Assembly (NCBI GenBank): GCA_902599995.1
Contig: CACKHN010000005.1
Span: forward strand, 12,501 to 76,500
Length of the DNA stretch: 64,000 bases
Source: an uncultured Pelagibacteraceae bacterium
Lineage (GTDB): Bacteria; Pseudomonadota; Alphaproteobacteria; Pelagibacterales; Pelagibacteraceae
Reading direction: 5' to 3'
Shown here piece by piece: positions 45,825 through 55,391 of the stretch. Each line of letters starts with the position of its first letter. Position 1 is the stretch's first letter. The translations under genes and the position numbers were made by a program. The notes beneath the pieces were generated by a model that was not told the origin of the DNA, searched no databases, and was given only the letters and a program-made list of their open reading frames with translations.

Positions 45825-47108
45825 TTATTTTCTCCTTATTCTTTTTATTACTGATTGAGCGTGTCCAACCAGTCCCTCGTAATTTGCAAGTGTTATAACT
45901 GATGGTCCAAGACTTTCAATACCCTTTTTTGATAGGTTTATGTAAGAAATTCTTTTATAAAATTCATTCACACTAATTCCACTCGAGTATTTTGCAGATC
46001 CATTTGTTGGTAGAACGTGATTAGAACCAACATTATAATCTGTCATTGCCATTACAGCATATTTTCCTAAACATATAGATCCAGAATTTCTAATTTTAGA
46101 AACATAAGAATTATAGTTTTGAATATTTAACTCTAAATGCTCTGGTGCAATTTTATTTACAATCTCAATAATTTTTTTGTCTGAATTTACATACATCAAA
46201 ATTCCATTATTATTTAAACTCTTTCTAGCTACAGATACTCTTGGAATTTTTTTTAATTGATTGATTAATTCAATTTTTACTTTTTCTAATAATTTTTTAT
46301 CTTTTGAAATTAAAATACATTGAGCTAGATTATCATGTTCTGCTTGACCAATTAGGTCACTTGCAACCCATTCAGGATTTGAAAATTTATCACAAACAAT
46401 AGTTACCTCTGAGGGACCAGCTATCATACCTTCAATGCCCACATCTCCGAAAACCTCTTTTTTTGCTGCAGCCACATAAGCGTTTCCAGGACCAACAATT
46501 TTATCAACTTTTTTAATTTTTTTTGTACCGTAGGCAGCAGCAGCAACTGCAGAAGGACCGCCAATAGAATAAATTTCTTTTATTTTGCATTTTCTTGCTG
46601 CATACAAAACTGCTGGATTTTGCTTTCCTTTAAAACCAGGGTTAATCATTATTAATCTTTTAACACCAGCAACAATTGCCGGGACAGCATTCATTAAAAC
46701 ACTTGACGGATAAGATGCTGAAGATCCAGGGACATATATTGCAACTGAGTCTATTGGTAAATATTTATATTCAAGTTTATTTTTAAACTTATCTATAAAA
46801 GAAATATTTTTGAATTTTTGAAGAGAATGAAATTTGTAAATTCTATCATAAGCAATATCAATTGCTTTTTTTACTTTTTGATCTAAAGATTTTATTGAAT
46901 TATTAATTTGATTTGACGTAGGAGTAATAGTTCTGTTTTGATTGAATCTTTTTTCATATTTCAATAAAGCTTTATCACCATTTTTTTTCACGTCTCTAAC
47001 AATACTGGTCACTGAGATAGAACTAGATTGAATCTTTTTTTTTCGCTGTAAAAGTAATTTGTTTAAAGAATTATTAAAATTCTTATTAGTGCTATTTAGT
47101 ATTTTCAT
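45825..47108 (-). CDS. hisD: Histidinol dehydrogenase
   Basis: Zn-dependent NAD enzyme for the last two steps of histidine synthesis. It is 427 aa. [20 protein letters not shown] (near residue 125), [11 protein letters not shown] (near 206), the GPSE and DLIGQAEHD metal-ligand segment (near 255), and the C-terminal [14 protein letters not shown] are canonical. It overlaps the DUF2948 gene by 1 bp and is separated from hisG by several genes. Confidence 0.96.
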   Translation of the reverse strand: MKILNSTNKNFNNSLNKLLLQRKKKIQSSSISVTSIVRDVKKNGDKALLKYEKRFNQNRTITPTSNQINNSIKSLDQKVKKAIDIAYDRIYKFHSLQKFKNISFIDKFKNKLEYKYLPIDSVAIYVPGSSASYPSSVLMNAVPAIVAGVKRLIMINPGFKGKQNPAVLYAARKCKIKEIYSIGGPSAVAAAAYGTKKIKKVDKIVGPGNAYVAAAKKEVFGDVGIEGMIAGPSEVTIVCDKFSNPEWVASDLIGQAEHDNLAQCILISKDKKLLEKVKIELINQLKKIPRVSVARKSLNNNGILMYVNSDKKIIEIVNKIAPEHLELNIQNYNSYVSKIRNSGSICLGKYAVMAMTDYNVGSNHVLPTNGSAKYSSGISVNEFYKRISYINLSKKGIESLGPSVITLANYEGLVGHAQSVIKRIRRK

Positions 47109-47506
47109 TAATCTTTAATTTCATTTTGATCTTCTAGTCTTACTTCAATTGTTTCCGTAGTCAAAGCAATGTGCGCATTGTTACTGAAAATTAAGCTTAT
47201 TTCATAATCAGTATTATTTTTCAAATAATCAATTCCAATTAATTCTAAAACTAATTCCTGATTTGACTGATCTATATTTTTAGATTTAACTTTATCAACG
47301 AAATCAAACCTACAAATACTATTGATTTTTTTATTATCTTGACCAGTTTCAACTTTTGTTCTCTCTATTGAGAGCACAAATACTTTGTTTGATGCAAGAT
47401 ATTTTATATCAAGAACCTTTACCTTTGCCCCAGCACTGCATGCAGAAATCATTTGTAAACCCTCTTGATCGTTTGCAATAATTTTTGCTAGATATTTTTT
47501 TTCCAT
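47108..47506 (-). CDS. DUF2948 family protein
   Basis: 132-aa protein of unknown function found between murA and hisD in alphaproteobacteria, as here with 1-bp overlaps on both sides. The conserved N terminus (LAKIIANDQEGLQMISACSAGAKV in part) matches the family's DxEDLxVxSAxxQDA-like opening. The C terminus ends in a basic/acidic tail. Assignment rests on gene order plus weak motif similarity. Confidence 0.75.
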   Translation of the reverse strand: MEKKYLAKIIANDQEGLQMISACSAGAKVKVLDIKYLASNKVFVLSIERTKVETGQDNKKINSICRFDFVDKVKSKNIDQSNQELVLELIGIDYLKNNTDYEISLIFSNNAHIALTTETIEVRLEDQNEIKD

Positions 47507-48759
47507 TAGTTTACTCGGCGTATTTTTGCCCCAACCTTTTTTAACTTTTTTTCTATATTTTCATAACCTCTATCTAAATGATAAATTCTATTGATAACTG
47601 ATTTTCCCTTAGCTGTTAAAGCTGCAAGGACCAATGAAACTGATGCTCGTAAATCTGTGGCCATTAATTCAGCAGGTGCAAAATTTATATTTCCTTGAAC
47701 TACAGCTTTGTTTCCTTTAGTTAAAATTTGTGCACCCATACGGTTTAGTTCCGCAACATGCATAAATCGATTTTCAAAAATATCCTCTTGAATTATTGAT
47801 TTTTTATTTGCTTTACATAACAAAACCATAATTTGGGCTTGTAAATCAGTTGGAAAACCTGGATATGGAGCTGTTTTGATTGCCAAATTTTTTATCTTTT
47901 TATTGCCTACAATGTTTATCTTATCGTGATTAACTTTTATTTTAGCCCCAATTTTCTTTAAAACATCAATTTCTTTTTTAATTATTTTGGGTATCACATT
48001 TTTTATTTGTAACTTTCCCTCTGTCAATGCTGCCGCAATTAAATATGTTCCAGCCTCAATTCTATCAAACATGACTGAATAACTAATTTCTTTAATTTGT
48101 TTTACTCCAGAGATTTTTATTGAACGTTTACCAATCCATTTAATTTTGCAACCCATTTTTAATAAAAAATTAACTAAATCTTTTATTTCAGGTTCAATTG
48201 CACAATTTTTTAAAATAGTTTTTCCTTTTGCAAAGCAAGCAGCAATAATTAAATTCTCTGTAGCACCAACAGATATTTTTGGGAAACTTATGTTTGTCCC
48301 TATTAGTCCTTTTGGAGCATTAGCATGAACATATCCATTTAAAATTTTAAATTTAACTCCAAGCTTTGATAAGGCTTTAAGATGAATATCAACAGGTCTG
48401 GTACCAATTGCACAACCACCTGGTAGTGAAACTTTTGCGTTGCCAAACTTAGCAAGTAATGGTCCAAGCACTAGTATTCCAGCTCTCATAGTTTTTACTA
48501 AATTATAAGATGCAAATACTTTTTTTTGTTTAGAATTATCTACAACAAGACTTTGTTTAGTAAATTTAGTAATTGATCCCAATGATTGAAGTAAATTAAT
48601 CATTGTCTCTATATCTTTAACTTTTGGTAAATTTTTTAAAGTTATTTTATTTTTTGAAAGCAATGTTGCTGCCAAAATTGGTAATGATGCGTTTTTCGAT
48701 CCTGAAATATTTATTTGCCCCTTGAGCTTGTTCGCTCCAAGAACCTCTAGTCTTTGCAT
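47506..48759 (-). CDS. murA: UDP-N-acetylglucosamine 1-carboxyvinyltransferase MurA
   Basis: First committed step of peptidoglycan synthesis. It is 417 aa. The catalytic Cys is present in LPGGCAIGTRPVD (about residues 113-125), so the enzyme belongs to the fosfomycin-type Cys class, not the Asp variant. SGSKNASLPILAA at the N terminus and DLRASVSLVLAAL near 370 are conserved. It follows dcd by 2 bp on the minus strand. Confidence 0.97.
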   Translation of the reverse strand: MQRLEVLGANKLKGQINISGSKNASLPILAATLLSKNKITLKNLPKVKDIETMINLLQSLGSITKFTKQSLVVDNSKQKKVFASYNLVKTMRAGILVLGPLLAKFGNAKVSLPGGCAIGTRPVDIHLKALSKLGVKFKILNGYVHANAPKGLIGTNISFPKISVGATENLIIAACFAKGKTILKNCAIEPEIKDLVNFLLKMGCKIKWIGKRSIKISGVKQIKEISYSVMFDRIEAGTYLIAAALTEGKLQIKNVIPKIIKKEIDVLKKIGAKIKVNHDKINIVGNKKIKNLAIKTAPYPGFPTDLQAQIMVLLCKANKKSIIQEDIFENRFMHVAELNRMGAQILTKGNKAVVQGNINFAPAELMATDLRASVSLVLAALTAKGKSVINRIYHLDRGYENIEKKLKKVGAKIRRVN

Positions 48760-48761
48760 AT

Positions 48762-49316
48762 TTAAACTTTAGGTAATGTTACCCCAGTTTGACCCATATA
48801 CTTTCCATCTCGATCTGCATAAGTCACTTCTGGTTTTTCATTTCCTTTTAAGAAAATAAATTGTGCAACACCTTCATTTGCATAAATTTTTGCAGGTAAA
48901 GGTGTGGTGTTCGAAAATTCAAGCGTAACATATCCTTCCCACCCAGGCTCTAGTGGGGTTACATTTACAATGATCCCACATCTCGCATATGTTGATTTAC
49001 CTAGACAAATAACCAATACATCATTTGGAATTTTAAACTTTTCCACAGTTCTTGCTAAAACAAATGAATTTGGTGGAATAACACATTCAGATACATTTTT
49101 AGTTACAAAATTTGTTGGTTTAAAATTTTTAGGGTCAACAATCTCAGAATTAACATTTGTAAAAATTTTAAACTCATCTGATACTCTTGCATCATAGCCA
49201 AAAGAAGAAAGTCCATAAGAAATACTTTTGCCTCTTACTTGTTTTTCCTCAAAAGGTGAAATCATGTTGTATTCTTTGGACATTTTTCTAATCCATTTAT
49301 CAGAGAGAACTGACAT
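48762..49316 (-). CDS. dcd: dCTP deaminase
   Basis: Converts dCTP to dUTP for dTTP supply. It is 184 aa. The trimer-type motif [23 protein letters not shown] (in part; near residues 106-128) with its catalytic Glu and the C-terminal [10 protein letters not shown] are diagnostic. It is the first gene of the dcd-murA-DUF2948-hisD-infA run. Confidence 0.96.
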   Translation of the reverse strand: MSVLSDKWIRKMSKEYNMISPFEEKQVRGKSISYGLSSFGYDARVSDEFKIFTNVNSEIVDPKNFKPTNFVTKNVSECVIPPNSFVLARTVEKFKIPNDVLVICLGKSTYARCGIIVNVTPLEPGWEGYVTLEFSNTTPLPAKIYANEGVAQFIFLKGNEKPEVTYADRDGKYMGQTGVTLPKV

Positions 49317-49416
49317 TATTTATTTTTTTTCTTTTTTTTTTTTGGAAAATTTTTCTTTTTTTCAAATTTTTTCTTAGAGCAAGAATTAAACGCTCATTTT
49401 TATCTTTAGAACTCAT
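49300..49416 (-). CDS. Possible small basic protein (38 aa)
   Basis: A short Lys/Arg-rich ORF whose ATG overlaps the stop of the upstream 66-aa ORF (ATGA) and whose 3' end overlaps the dcd start by 17 bp. The N terminus ([22 protein letters not shown]) is amphipathic and the rest is nearly poly-lysine, encoded by long A-runs. The coupling favours translation, but the composition also fits chance. No family recognised. Confidence 0.3.
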   Translation of the reverse strand: MSSKDKNERLILALRKNLKKRKIFQKKKRKKINNVSSL

Positions 49417-49613
49417 TCTTTGTTTGGATTTGTCAAAAAATCTAAAGATATTGGCTTATTAGGATCTAAAGCTTTTATTTTGGGTTCTTCTTGTTTTGGG
49501 CCTTCTTTAGCTAAACGTTTGGCTTTTTTTTCTGCAAGCTTCTTTTCTCTTTTAGCTTGCTTTTCCATAAGCTTGTTTCCTTTGGTTGATTTATAATCGT
49601 AGTGAATCCCCAT
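49413..49613 (-). CDS. Hypothetical small Lys-rich protein (66 aa)
   Basis: Starts MGIHYDYKSTKGNKLMEKQAKREKK, followed by an alternating Lys/Glu/Ala helix (about residues 15-45) and a C terminus ending with [13 protein letters not shown]. The folded-looking ends and the ribosomal-like charge pattern suggest a real, conserved small protein, perhaps RNA-binding. I recognise no family. It is divergent from tRNA-Thr and coupled to a possible 38-aa ORF. Confidence 0.6.
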   Translation of the reverse strand: MGIHYDYKSTKGNKLMEKQAKREKKLAEKKAKRLAKEGPKQEEPKIKALDPNKPISLDFLTNPNKE

Positions 49614-49712
49614 AACATTTCCTTAAATAGATATAAATCATATTAGTCAAAAAATTAAGGCAATAATTTGAAAAAAATGCGTTAATATCCACAAGATATA
49701 AATTGTTTCTTT

Positions 49713-49786
49713 GCTCCTGTAGTTAAATGGCATAACAAGTCATTGGTAATGACTAGTTCCCTGGTCAGTACAGGGTGGGAGCACCA
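49713..49786 (+). tRNA. tRNA-Thr (GGT anticodon) with aberrant T-loop
   Basis: A 74-nt cloverleaf with encoded CCA: acceptor GCTCCTG/TGGGAGC (two G-T pairs at the base), D-arm GTTA/TAAC, anticodon stem AGTCA/TGACT with loop TTGGTAA (anticodon GGT), 4-nt variable loop, and T-stem CCCTG/CAGGG. The T-loop reads GTCAGTA, so T54 and A58, whose pair shapes the elbow, are both G. It is the only plus-strand gene here and abuts the DedA-like gene's stop. Confidence 0.88.
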
Positions 49787-50518
49787 CTAATTTTTATAAA
49801 ATATTTTCCTTAAAAAGATAGTCACTAAGATTAAACTAAAAAAAGCTACAAGCGGAATGTAAATATCTGGTGAAAATATAATTTCAGTAATACCAGGAAC
49901 TTCAGAGTTTTGTTCAATAATTTTTTCAAATCCACTTCCAATCGATACTGCTAAAAATATTTGTGGTACAATGCCTATTAGCGTTGCAAAGAAAAAATTT
50001 CTTACTCGAACATTAAAAAGTGTTGGAAGTATACAACTGATCTGCCACGGTATTCCGCCTATAAAACGATATACGAGTAAATAAATAAACTCAGATTTTT
50101 TAAATTTAGTCTCTAGCTTGTGATATTTATTTAAAAGCTTTTCTTTAATAAACTCTTTTAAAAAATAATTTCCAAAAATATATAAAAAAGTTGCACCAAC
50201 GCTCAACCCAATTACAACAACAATGGTGCCTATCCATTTTCCAAAAATAAATCCACCCATTAGAGCAACCGGTGATCCAAAACCTAAAAGAGGAAATACC
50301 CATAAAATGGTTAAACTTAAAAAAATAAAAAATATCAGAATAAGATTGGATTTTTTTAATTCAGAAAAATATAATCTATTTTCTCTTATAAAGTCATATG
50401 AGGTAAGTTCCTGAATGCTAAATTTAGAGAAGAAAAAAAATAAAAATAAACTAATTAGTATTAAATAAACTAAACCTATAAATAATTTAAATTTATTTGA
50501 TTTTTCCATTGATAACAA
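49787..50518 (-). CDS. TVP38/TMEM64 (DedA-like, VTT domain) membrane protein
   Basis: 243-aa inner-membrane protein with about five hydrophobic helices (near residues 12-30, 55-75, 85-110, 150-170 and 215-237). The VTT/SNARE-associated domain motif is visible as FGSPVALMGGFIFGKWIG (near 78-95), with YRFIGGIPWQIS near 145. Family members include lipid scramblases and undecaprenyl-phosphate or phospholipid flippases; the exact substrate is unknown here. Confidence 0.85.
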   Translation of the reverse strand: MLSMEKSNKFKLFIGLVYLILISLFLFFFFSKFSIQELTSYDFIRENRLYFSELKKSNLILIFFIFLSLTILWVFPLLGFGSPVALMGGFIFGKWIGTIVVVIGLSVGATFLYIFGNYFLKEFIKEKLLNKYHKLETKFKKSEFIYLLVYRFIGGIPWQISCILPTLFNVRVRNFFFATLIGIVPQIFLAVSIGSGFEKIIEQNSEVPGITEIIFSPDIYIPLVAFFSLILVTIFLRKIFYKN

Positions 50519-50601
50519 AGTTATTTATAAAATGTTCTATTTGCTATTTATATATTTAATTACTATAAAGGGCGAAATTTTATAAAAATTAACCACTTAT
50601 T

Positions 50602-50742
50602 ATGAAAAGAACATACCAGCCCTCAAATGTCAAAAGAGCAAGAAAGCACGGCTTTAGATCAAAGATGAAAACAAAAGGTGGTAAAAAACTTTTAGCCAGA
50701 AGAAGAGCTAGAGGAAGAAAGTCACTAACAGTTTCTGTTTAA
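50602..50742 (+). CDS. rpmH: 50S ribosomal protein L34
   Basis: 46-aa basic large-subunit protein. The sequence [20 protein letters not shown] followed by [14 protein letters not shown] is unmistakable. It begins the conserved rpmH-rnpA-yidD-yidC series, 4 bp before rnpA. No dnaA or DnaA-box cluster is seen beside it, so this is not obviously an origin. Confidence 0.98.
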   Translation: MKRTYQPSNVKRARKHGFRSKMKTKGGKKLLARRRARGRKSLTVSV

Positions 50743-50746
50743 ATAA

Positions 50747-51088
50747 ATGAAAAGCAAAATCCTTGCTCTTTCAAAGAATGAAGAATTTAAAAGTCTTTTA
50801 AAAAAAAAGAAAATTTCTAATAAGTATGTGACTATTTTTTTTGGAAAATTGCCTCATAAAGACAATAAAAAACTCAATATAAGTTTTTCAGTTAAAAAAA
50901 AAATTGGAAATGCAGTTAAAAGAAATAAAATTAAAAGAAGGTTAAGAAGTATTGTTAACGATGCAGTTAAAATAATATCAATAAACTTTGATTTTTCTAT
51001 CCTTGTTCTTGCAAAGGAGAGTATGTTAAACAATGAATACAAAAATATAAAAGAAACCCTATTTCAAGACTTAGAAAAAATTAAATAA
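50747..51088 (+). CDS. rnpA: Ribonuclease P protein component
   Basis: 113-aa basic protein subunit of RNase P, which matures tRNA 5' ends. The RNR signature is seen in IGNAVKRNKIKRRLR (about residues 51-65). Its stop overlaps the yidD start by 1 bp. The RNA subunit gene is not in this window. Confidence 0.94.
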   Translation: MKSKILALSKNEEFKSLLKKKKISNKYVTIFFGKLPHKDNKKLNISFSVKKKIGNAVKRNKIKRRLRSIVNDAVKIISINFDFSILVLAKESMLNNEYKNIKETLFQDLEKIK

Positions 51089-51339
51089 TGAATATATTTA
51101 CTAAATTATTGATTAAACTTATTGAGGGCTACAAATATCTAATTAGTCCTTTATTTGGACATTCTTGCCGATACTTGCCTACATGCTCCGAATATAGCAT
51201 TGATGCTTTAAAGGAATTTGGTTTTGTTAAAGGTCTTTTCAAGAGTATTAAAAGAATTCTGTCGTGTCATCCGATTAAATTTTTAGGTGGTAGTGAAGGA
51301 TTTGATCCTGTCAAAAAAAATTTAAAGGATAATAAATAA
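51088..51339 (+). CDS. yidD: Membrane protein insertion efficiency factor YidD
   Basis: 83-aa membrane-associated protein that helps YidC-dependent insertion. The cysteine-rich SCRYLPTCSEYSIDAL motif (about residues 27-42) and ILSCHPIKFLGGSEGFDPV (about 56-74) are diagnostic. It lies in conserved order with 1-bp overlaps on both sides. Confidence 0.95.
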   Translation: MNIFTKLLIKLIEGYKYLISPLFGHSCRYLPTCSEYSIDALKEFGFVKGLFKSIKRILSCHPIKFLGGSEGFDPVKKNLKDNK

Positions 51340-53015
51340 TGGAGACACGTAATATTATAGCTGCTATAAGTTTGTCTGCTGCTGTAATTCTCATTTATAC
51401 ACTTTTTTTTGCACCTCCTCCTATAACTAAAGAAAGTGTGGCTGAAAAAAAAAAAATTGAGCAAAGTTCAGATGCACCCAGCTTAGATCAAAAAGAAAAT
51501 ATTAAGGAAATTTCAAGAGAACAGGCACTAAGTGAAAGCAAAAGAGTGGAATTTGAAAATCAAAGTATAATTGGTTCAATATCATTAAAAGGAGCTGCGA
51601 TAGACGATTTAACTTTTAAAAAATATAATTTAGTTTTAAATGGTGATGAAAAGGTAAACCTATTAGCACCAAGGAATTCTAAAAAAGGATATTTAATAGA
51701 GAGTGGATTTATAACAACAGATAAAAACGTTAAGATTCCAAATTCAAATTCAATTTGGTCTGTATCAGGAAATAATAAATTAACCACAGAATCTCCAATA
51801 AAATTAACTTGGGCTAATGATCAAGGAATTACATTCGAAAAAGAAATATCTATTGATGATAAGTTTTTATTCACAGTCAAACAACGGGTAATTAATTCTA
51901 CAAATAGTAAATACGATTTTTATTCTTATGGTCAAATCATTCGAAATGAGGCTCCTGAAATAACGAATTTTTATATACTTCATGAGGGTTTGGTTGCAAC
52001 TCTTGATGGTGAATTAATTGAAGAGGATTATGATGATATCGAAGAAAAAAAATTTTCAAGAACCGCACAAAAAGGATGGCTCGGTATAGGAGACAAGTAC
52101 TGGATAACATCATTGATCCCGCCGAATGGAAAAGAGTTTAAAACAACTTTTGATTATAAAAACAAATTTAGAGCAAATTTTGTAGCGACTGAACCACTAG
52201 AATTAGACAGTAATTCTACTATAGAAGATAAAATGCAAATCATTGTAGCTGCTAAGAGAGTAGATGTTATTGATGGTTATGCAGAATCTTTAAAGATAGA
52301 TAAATTTGACCTAACGATTGACTGGGGATTTTTATACTTCATTACGAAACCATTATTTTTCGGCATAGACTACTTCTTCAAACTTCTTGGAAATTATGGC
52401 TTAGCAATTATAGCAATTACAATTTGTATACGGCTTGCATTTTTTCCTTTAGCAAATTTTTCATTTAGAAGCATGGCTAAAATGAAAGCGTTACAGCCAG
52501 AAATGGCAAGACTCAAAGAGCTACATAAAGACGACAAAATGAAATTACAGCAATCAATGATGGCTCTTTACAAGAAAGAAAAAGTTAACCCAATGTCTGG
52601 GTGTATGCCAATTCTAGTTCAAATTCCAGTTTTTTTTGCACTTTACAAAGTATTATTTGTTACCATTGAAATGAGACACATGCCATTTTATGGATGGATT
52701 CAGGATTTATCCGAAAGAGATCCCACTTCATTGTTTAATCTATTTGGATTACTACCATATGATGTTCCATCATTTTTAGTGATTGGAGCTTGGCCTGTAG
52801 CAATGGGAGTTTCTATGTGGGTACAACAAAAACTAAACCCAGCACCTACTGATCCAATGCAAGCAAAAATTTTTATGTTCTTTCCCCTGTTTTTAACTGT
52901 GATATTGGCACCTTTCCCTGCTGGGCTTGTAATATATTGGACTGTAAATAATATTTTAACTATGGCACAGCAAGTCTTCATAATGAAGCGTACAACAGTT
53001 AAAACAACAACTTAA
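51339..53015 (+). CDS. yidC: Membrane protein insertase YidC
   Basis: Inserts and folds inner-membrane proteins with or without SecYEG. It is 558 aa with the gram-negative layout: N-terminal membrane helix (about residues 6-25), a large periplasmic beta domain (about 50-335), then five hydrophobic helices (about 340-545). The hydrophilic groove Arg lies in ICIRLAFFPL and MSGCMPILVQIPVFFALYKV follows. In other alphaproteobacteria engB often follows; here argB follows directly. Confidence 0.97.
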   Translation: METRNIIAAISLSAAVILIYTLFFAPPPITKESVAEKKKIEQSSDAPSLDQKENIKEISREQALSESKRVEFENQSIIGSISLKGAAIDDLTFKKYNLVLNGDEKVNLLAPRNSKKGYLIESGFITTDKNVKIPNSNSIWSVSGNNKLTTESPIKLTWANDQGITFEKEISIDDKFLFTVKQRVINSTNSKYDFYSYGQIIRNEAPEITNFYILHEGLVATLDGELIEEDYDDIEEKKFSRTAQKGWLGIGDKYWITSLIPPNGKEFKTTFDYKNKFRANFVATEPLELDSNSTIEDKMQIIVAAKRVDVIDGYAESLKIDKFDLTIDWGFLYFITKPLFFGIDYFFKLLGNYGLAIIAITICIRLAFFPLANFSFRSMAKMKALQPEMARLKELHKDDKMKLQQSMMALYKKEKVNPMSGCMPILVQIPVFFALYKVLFVTIEMRHMPFYGWIQDLSERDPTSLFNLFGLLPYDVPSFLVIGAWPVAMGVSMWVQQKLNPAPTDPMQAKIFMFFPLFLTVILAPFPAGLVIYWTVNNILTMAQQVFIMKRTTVKTTT

Positions 53016-53039
53016 ATATTTTTAATAAACAATTAAATC

Positions 53040-53888
53040 ATGAATTTAACTAATATACTGCCCAAAGATGGGCCACCATTAAATGAAGTCAAAAAGTATA
53101 TTGAAAAATATAAAAATGATTTAATTGTAATTAAGTATGGAGGCAATGTTTTAATTGACAGAAATGTTTTTAATAATTTTATAACAGATCTGTTTGTTTT
53201 AAATAAATTAGGTCTATCTACAGTAGTGGTTCATGGAGGAGGGCCGAGAATTAGAAGAGAATTAGAAAAATCTAACATTCAATCAAAATTTATCAGAGGC
53301 TTGAGAGTTACTGACAAAAATATAATAAATATTGTAGAGTCTGTTTTGATTGACTTTAATAATGATATTATTCAAAATTTAAGTAGCAAAGGCTCTGAAA
53401 GTGTTTCAATACACACAAAAAACAACAATATAATAGAAGTAATTCCTGAAGCAAAAGAGCTAGGTTTTGTTGGTATCCCCACTAACATAAAAAAAGAGGT
53501 AATATTAAATATTCTTAGTCAAAATAAAGTACCGATTGTTTCACCATTAGGCTTAGATAAAAATAATCAAAGCTATAATATTAATGGTGATACAGCTGCA
53601 ATGGCTATAGCTAAGTCTTTAAAAGCTAGAAGATTATTACTAATGACAAATGTTGATGGCGTTCTTAACAAAGAAAAAAAATTAATAGGGGAAATTTCTT
53701 CCACAGAAATTTTAGAAATGATTAAAAATGAAACTATAACAGAAGGCATGATCCCTAAAATTAATGCGTGTTTAGATGCTGTAAATAATGGAGTAACTGG
53801 AGTTGGAATAATAAATGGCACAAAAAAGCACTCATGTTTATGGGAAATATTTTCTGACAAAGGTGCAGGTACATTGATTAGAAAATGA
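53040..53888 (+). CDS. argB: Acetylglutamate kinase
   Basis: Second step of arginine synthesis. It is 282 aa. VIKYGGNVL (about residues 31-39), VVHGGGPRI (about 63-71) and NINGDTAAMAIAKSL (about 180-194) are canonical. It overlaps the nucleotidase gene by 4 bp. A leader N-terminal extension suggests an arginine-inhibitable type, but this is only inference. Confidence 0.96.
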   Translation: MNLTNILPKDGPPLNEVKKYIEKYKNDLIVIKYGGNVLIDRNVFNNFITDLFVLNKLGLSTVVVHGGGPRIRRELEKSNIQSKFIRGLRVTDKNIINIVESVLIDFNNDIIQNLSSKGSESVSIHTKNNNIIEVIPEAKELGFVGIPTNIKKEVILNILSQNKVPIVSPLGLDKNNQSYNINGDTAAMAIAKSLKARRLLLMTNVDGVLNKEKKLIGEISSTEILEMIKNETITEGMIPKINACLDAVNNGVTGVGIINGTKKHSCLWEIFSDKGAGTLIRK

Positions 53889-54556
53889 TAAAATTAAAGA
53901 ATATTAAAAATATACTGTTTGATTGTGATGGAGTTTTATATCAAGATCTAGAAGCTGTTTTTGGTCAAGTAAGTAAAAAAATGACAGAATATATATCTAA
54001 AAAGTTAAATTTGGATTTAAAAGTGGCCAAAGAATTGCAGAGAAGTTATTTTCATAAATACGACACCAGTCTTAATGGTTTAATGATTCATCATAATATC
54101 CCTCCAAGAGAATTCTTAGATTATGTCCATGATATTGATTTATCTTTCTTGGAAAAAGATCAAACCTTAAGAGAAGAGCTTGAGAGAACAAATTTAAGAA
54201 AATTTGTTTTTACTAATGGAAGCAAAGAACACGTGAAAAAAATAACCACATCACTTGGTATTGATGATCAATTTGAGAATGTTTTTGACATAGTAGATGC
54301 CAAATATAATCCCAAACCTGCAGCAAAAGCTTTTGATCTAATGATAGAAAAATTCAAAATAGATCCAAAAGAAACACTTTATATTGAAGATATTGCAAAA
54401 AATTTATCTATTGGGAAAGAAAGAGGAACAATAACTGCATGGTTAATCAATGACGAATACTGGGGTAAAAAAGAGTCAGATAAAGAATACATTGACTATA
54501 AGATAGAAAATCTTTCTTTATTTTTAAAAGAAATAAGGTTATTAAAAAACACATAA
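53885..54556 (+). CDS. HAD-family pyrimidine 5'-nucleotidase (SDT1-like)
   Basis: 223-aa haloacid-dehalogenase-superfamily phosphatase. Motif [12 protein letters not shown] (residues 12-22), motif [11 protein letters not shown] (about 107-115), motif III Lys in NPKPAAKAF (about 138-146) and the acidic YIEDIAKNL are in place. The closest family is yeast SDT1-type pyrimidine nucleotidase, which sits between argB and dapD in other alphaproteobacteria. The true substrate is not proven. Confidence 0.87.
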   Translation: MIKLKNIKNILFDCDGVLYQDLEAVFGQVSKKMTEYISKKLNLDLKVAKELQRSYFHKYDTSLNGLMIHHNIPPREFLDYVHDIDLSFLEKDQTLREELERTNLRKFVFTNGSKEHVKKITTSLGIDDQFENVFDIVDAKYNPKPAAKAFDLMIEKFKIDPKETLYIEDIAKNLSIGKERGTITAWLINDEYWGKKESDKEYIDYKIENLSLFLKEIRLLKNT

Positions 54557-54561
54557 ATATT

Positions 54562-55389
54562 ATGAGTATAGAAAATATTATTAACGAAGCTTGGGAAAAA
54601 AGAGACCAGATAATTCCAAGTTCAAATGAAAATTTAAAGAATACTGTAAATCAAATTATTGATGATTTAGATAGTGGTAAAGTCAGAGTTGCTGAAAAAA
54701 TAGATGGTGAGTGGAAAACTCATCAATATCTTAAAAAAGCAATCATGTTAAGTTTTAGAATGTATCCAATGGAAAATTTAAATGGTCCATATAGTAGTTG
54801 GTATGATAAAGCTCATCTTTTAAAAGGTAAAACAGCAGGATGGACTAGAGAAGATCATGAAAAGGCTGGTTTTAGAATGGTACCCAATTCACCTGTGAGA
54901 AAAGGATCCTTCGTTGGCAAAAATGCAGTACTAATGCCGTGCTATGTTAATATTGGTGCATACATAGATGAAGGCACTATGATTGATACTTTTGCAAGAG
55001 CTGGAAGTTGCTGTCAAATTGGAAAAAATTGTCATATTTCAGCCGGCTCTGGTGTCGGTGGTGTATTGGAGCCTGCTCAAGCATTACCCACAATAATTGA
55101 AGACAATGTTTTTCTTGGTGCTATGTCAGAAGTTGTTGAAGGTGTAATAGTTGGTGAAGGATCTGTATTAAGTATGGGAATGTATATTGGTCAATCCACA
55201 AAAATAGTTGATAGAAAAACTGGTGAAATTACTTATGGAAAAATACCACCTTATTCAGTTGTTGTACCTGGTTCTTTACCAAATAAAAATAATCCTGCAA
55301 CGCCATCACTTTATTGTGCGGTAATTATTAAAAAGGTTGATGAAAAAACTAGATCAAAAACATCAGTAAACGATCTTTTGAGAGAATAA
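54562..55389 (+). CDS. dapD: 2,3,4,5-tetrahydropyridine-2,6-dicarboxylate N-succinyltransferase
   Basis: Succinylase step of DAP/lysine synthesis. It is 275 aa. The left-handed beta-helix (hexapeptide repeats, about residues 105-235, such as [19 protein letters not shown]) and the VVPGSLPNK loop are typical. It is 2 bp before dapE, whose substrate it leads to. Confidence 0.97.
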   Translation: MSIENIINEAWEKRDQIIPSSNENLKNTVNQIIDDLDSGKVRVAEKIDGEWKTHQYLKKAIMLSFRMYPMENLNGPYSSWYDKAHLLKGKTAGWTREDHEKAGFRMVPNSPVRKGSFVGKNAVLMPCYVNIGAYIDEGTMIDTFARAGSCCQIGKNCHISAGSGVGGVLEPAQALPTIIEDNVFLGAMSEVVEGVIVGEGSVLSMGMYIGQSTKIVDRKTGEITYGKIPPYSVVVPGSLPNKNNPATPSLYCAVIIKKVDEKTRSKTSVNDLLRE

Positions 55390-55391
55390 AA

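Noticed and set aside
50602..53015. Possible replication origin next to rpmH
   Set aside because: rpmH-rnpA can flank dnaA/oriC in other bacteria, but there is no dnaA, no DnaA-box cluster and no spacer here.
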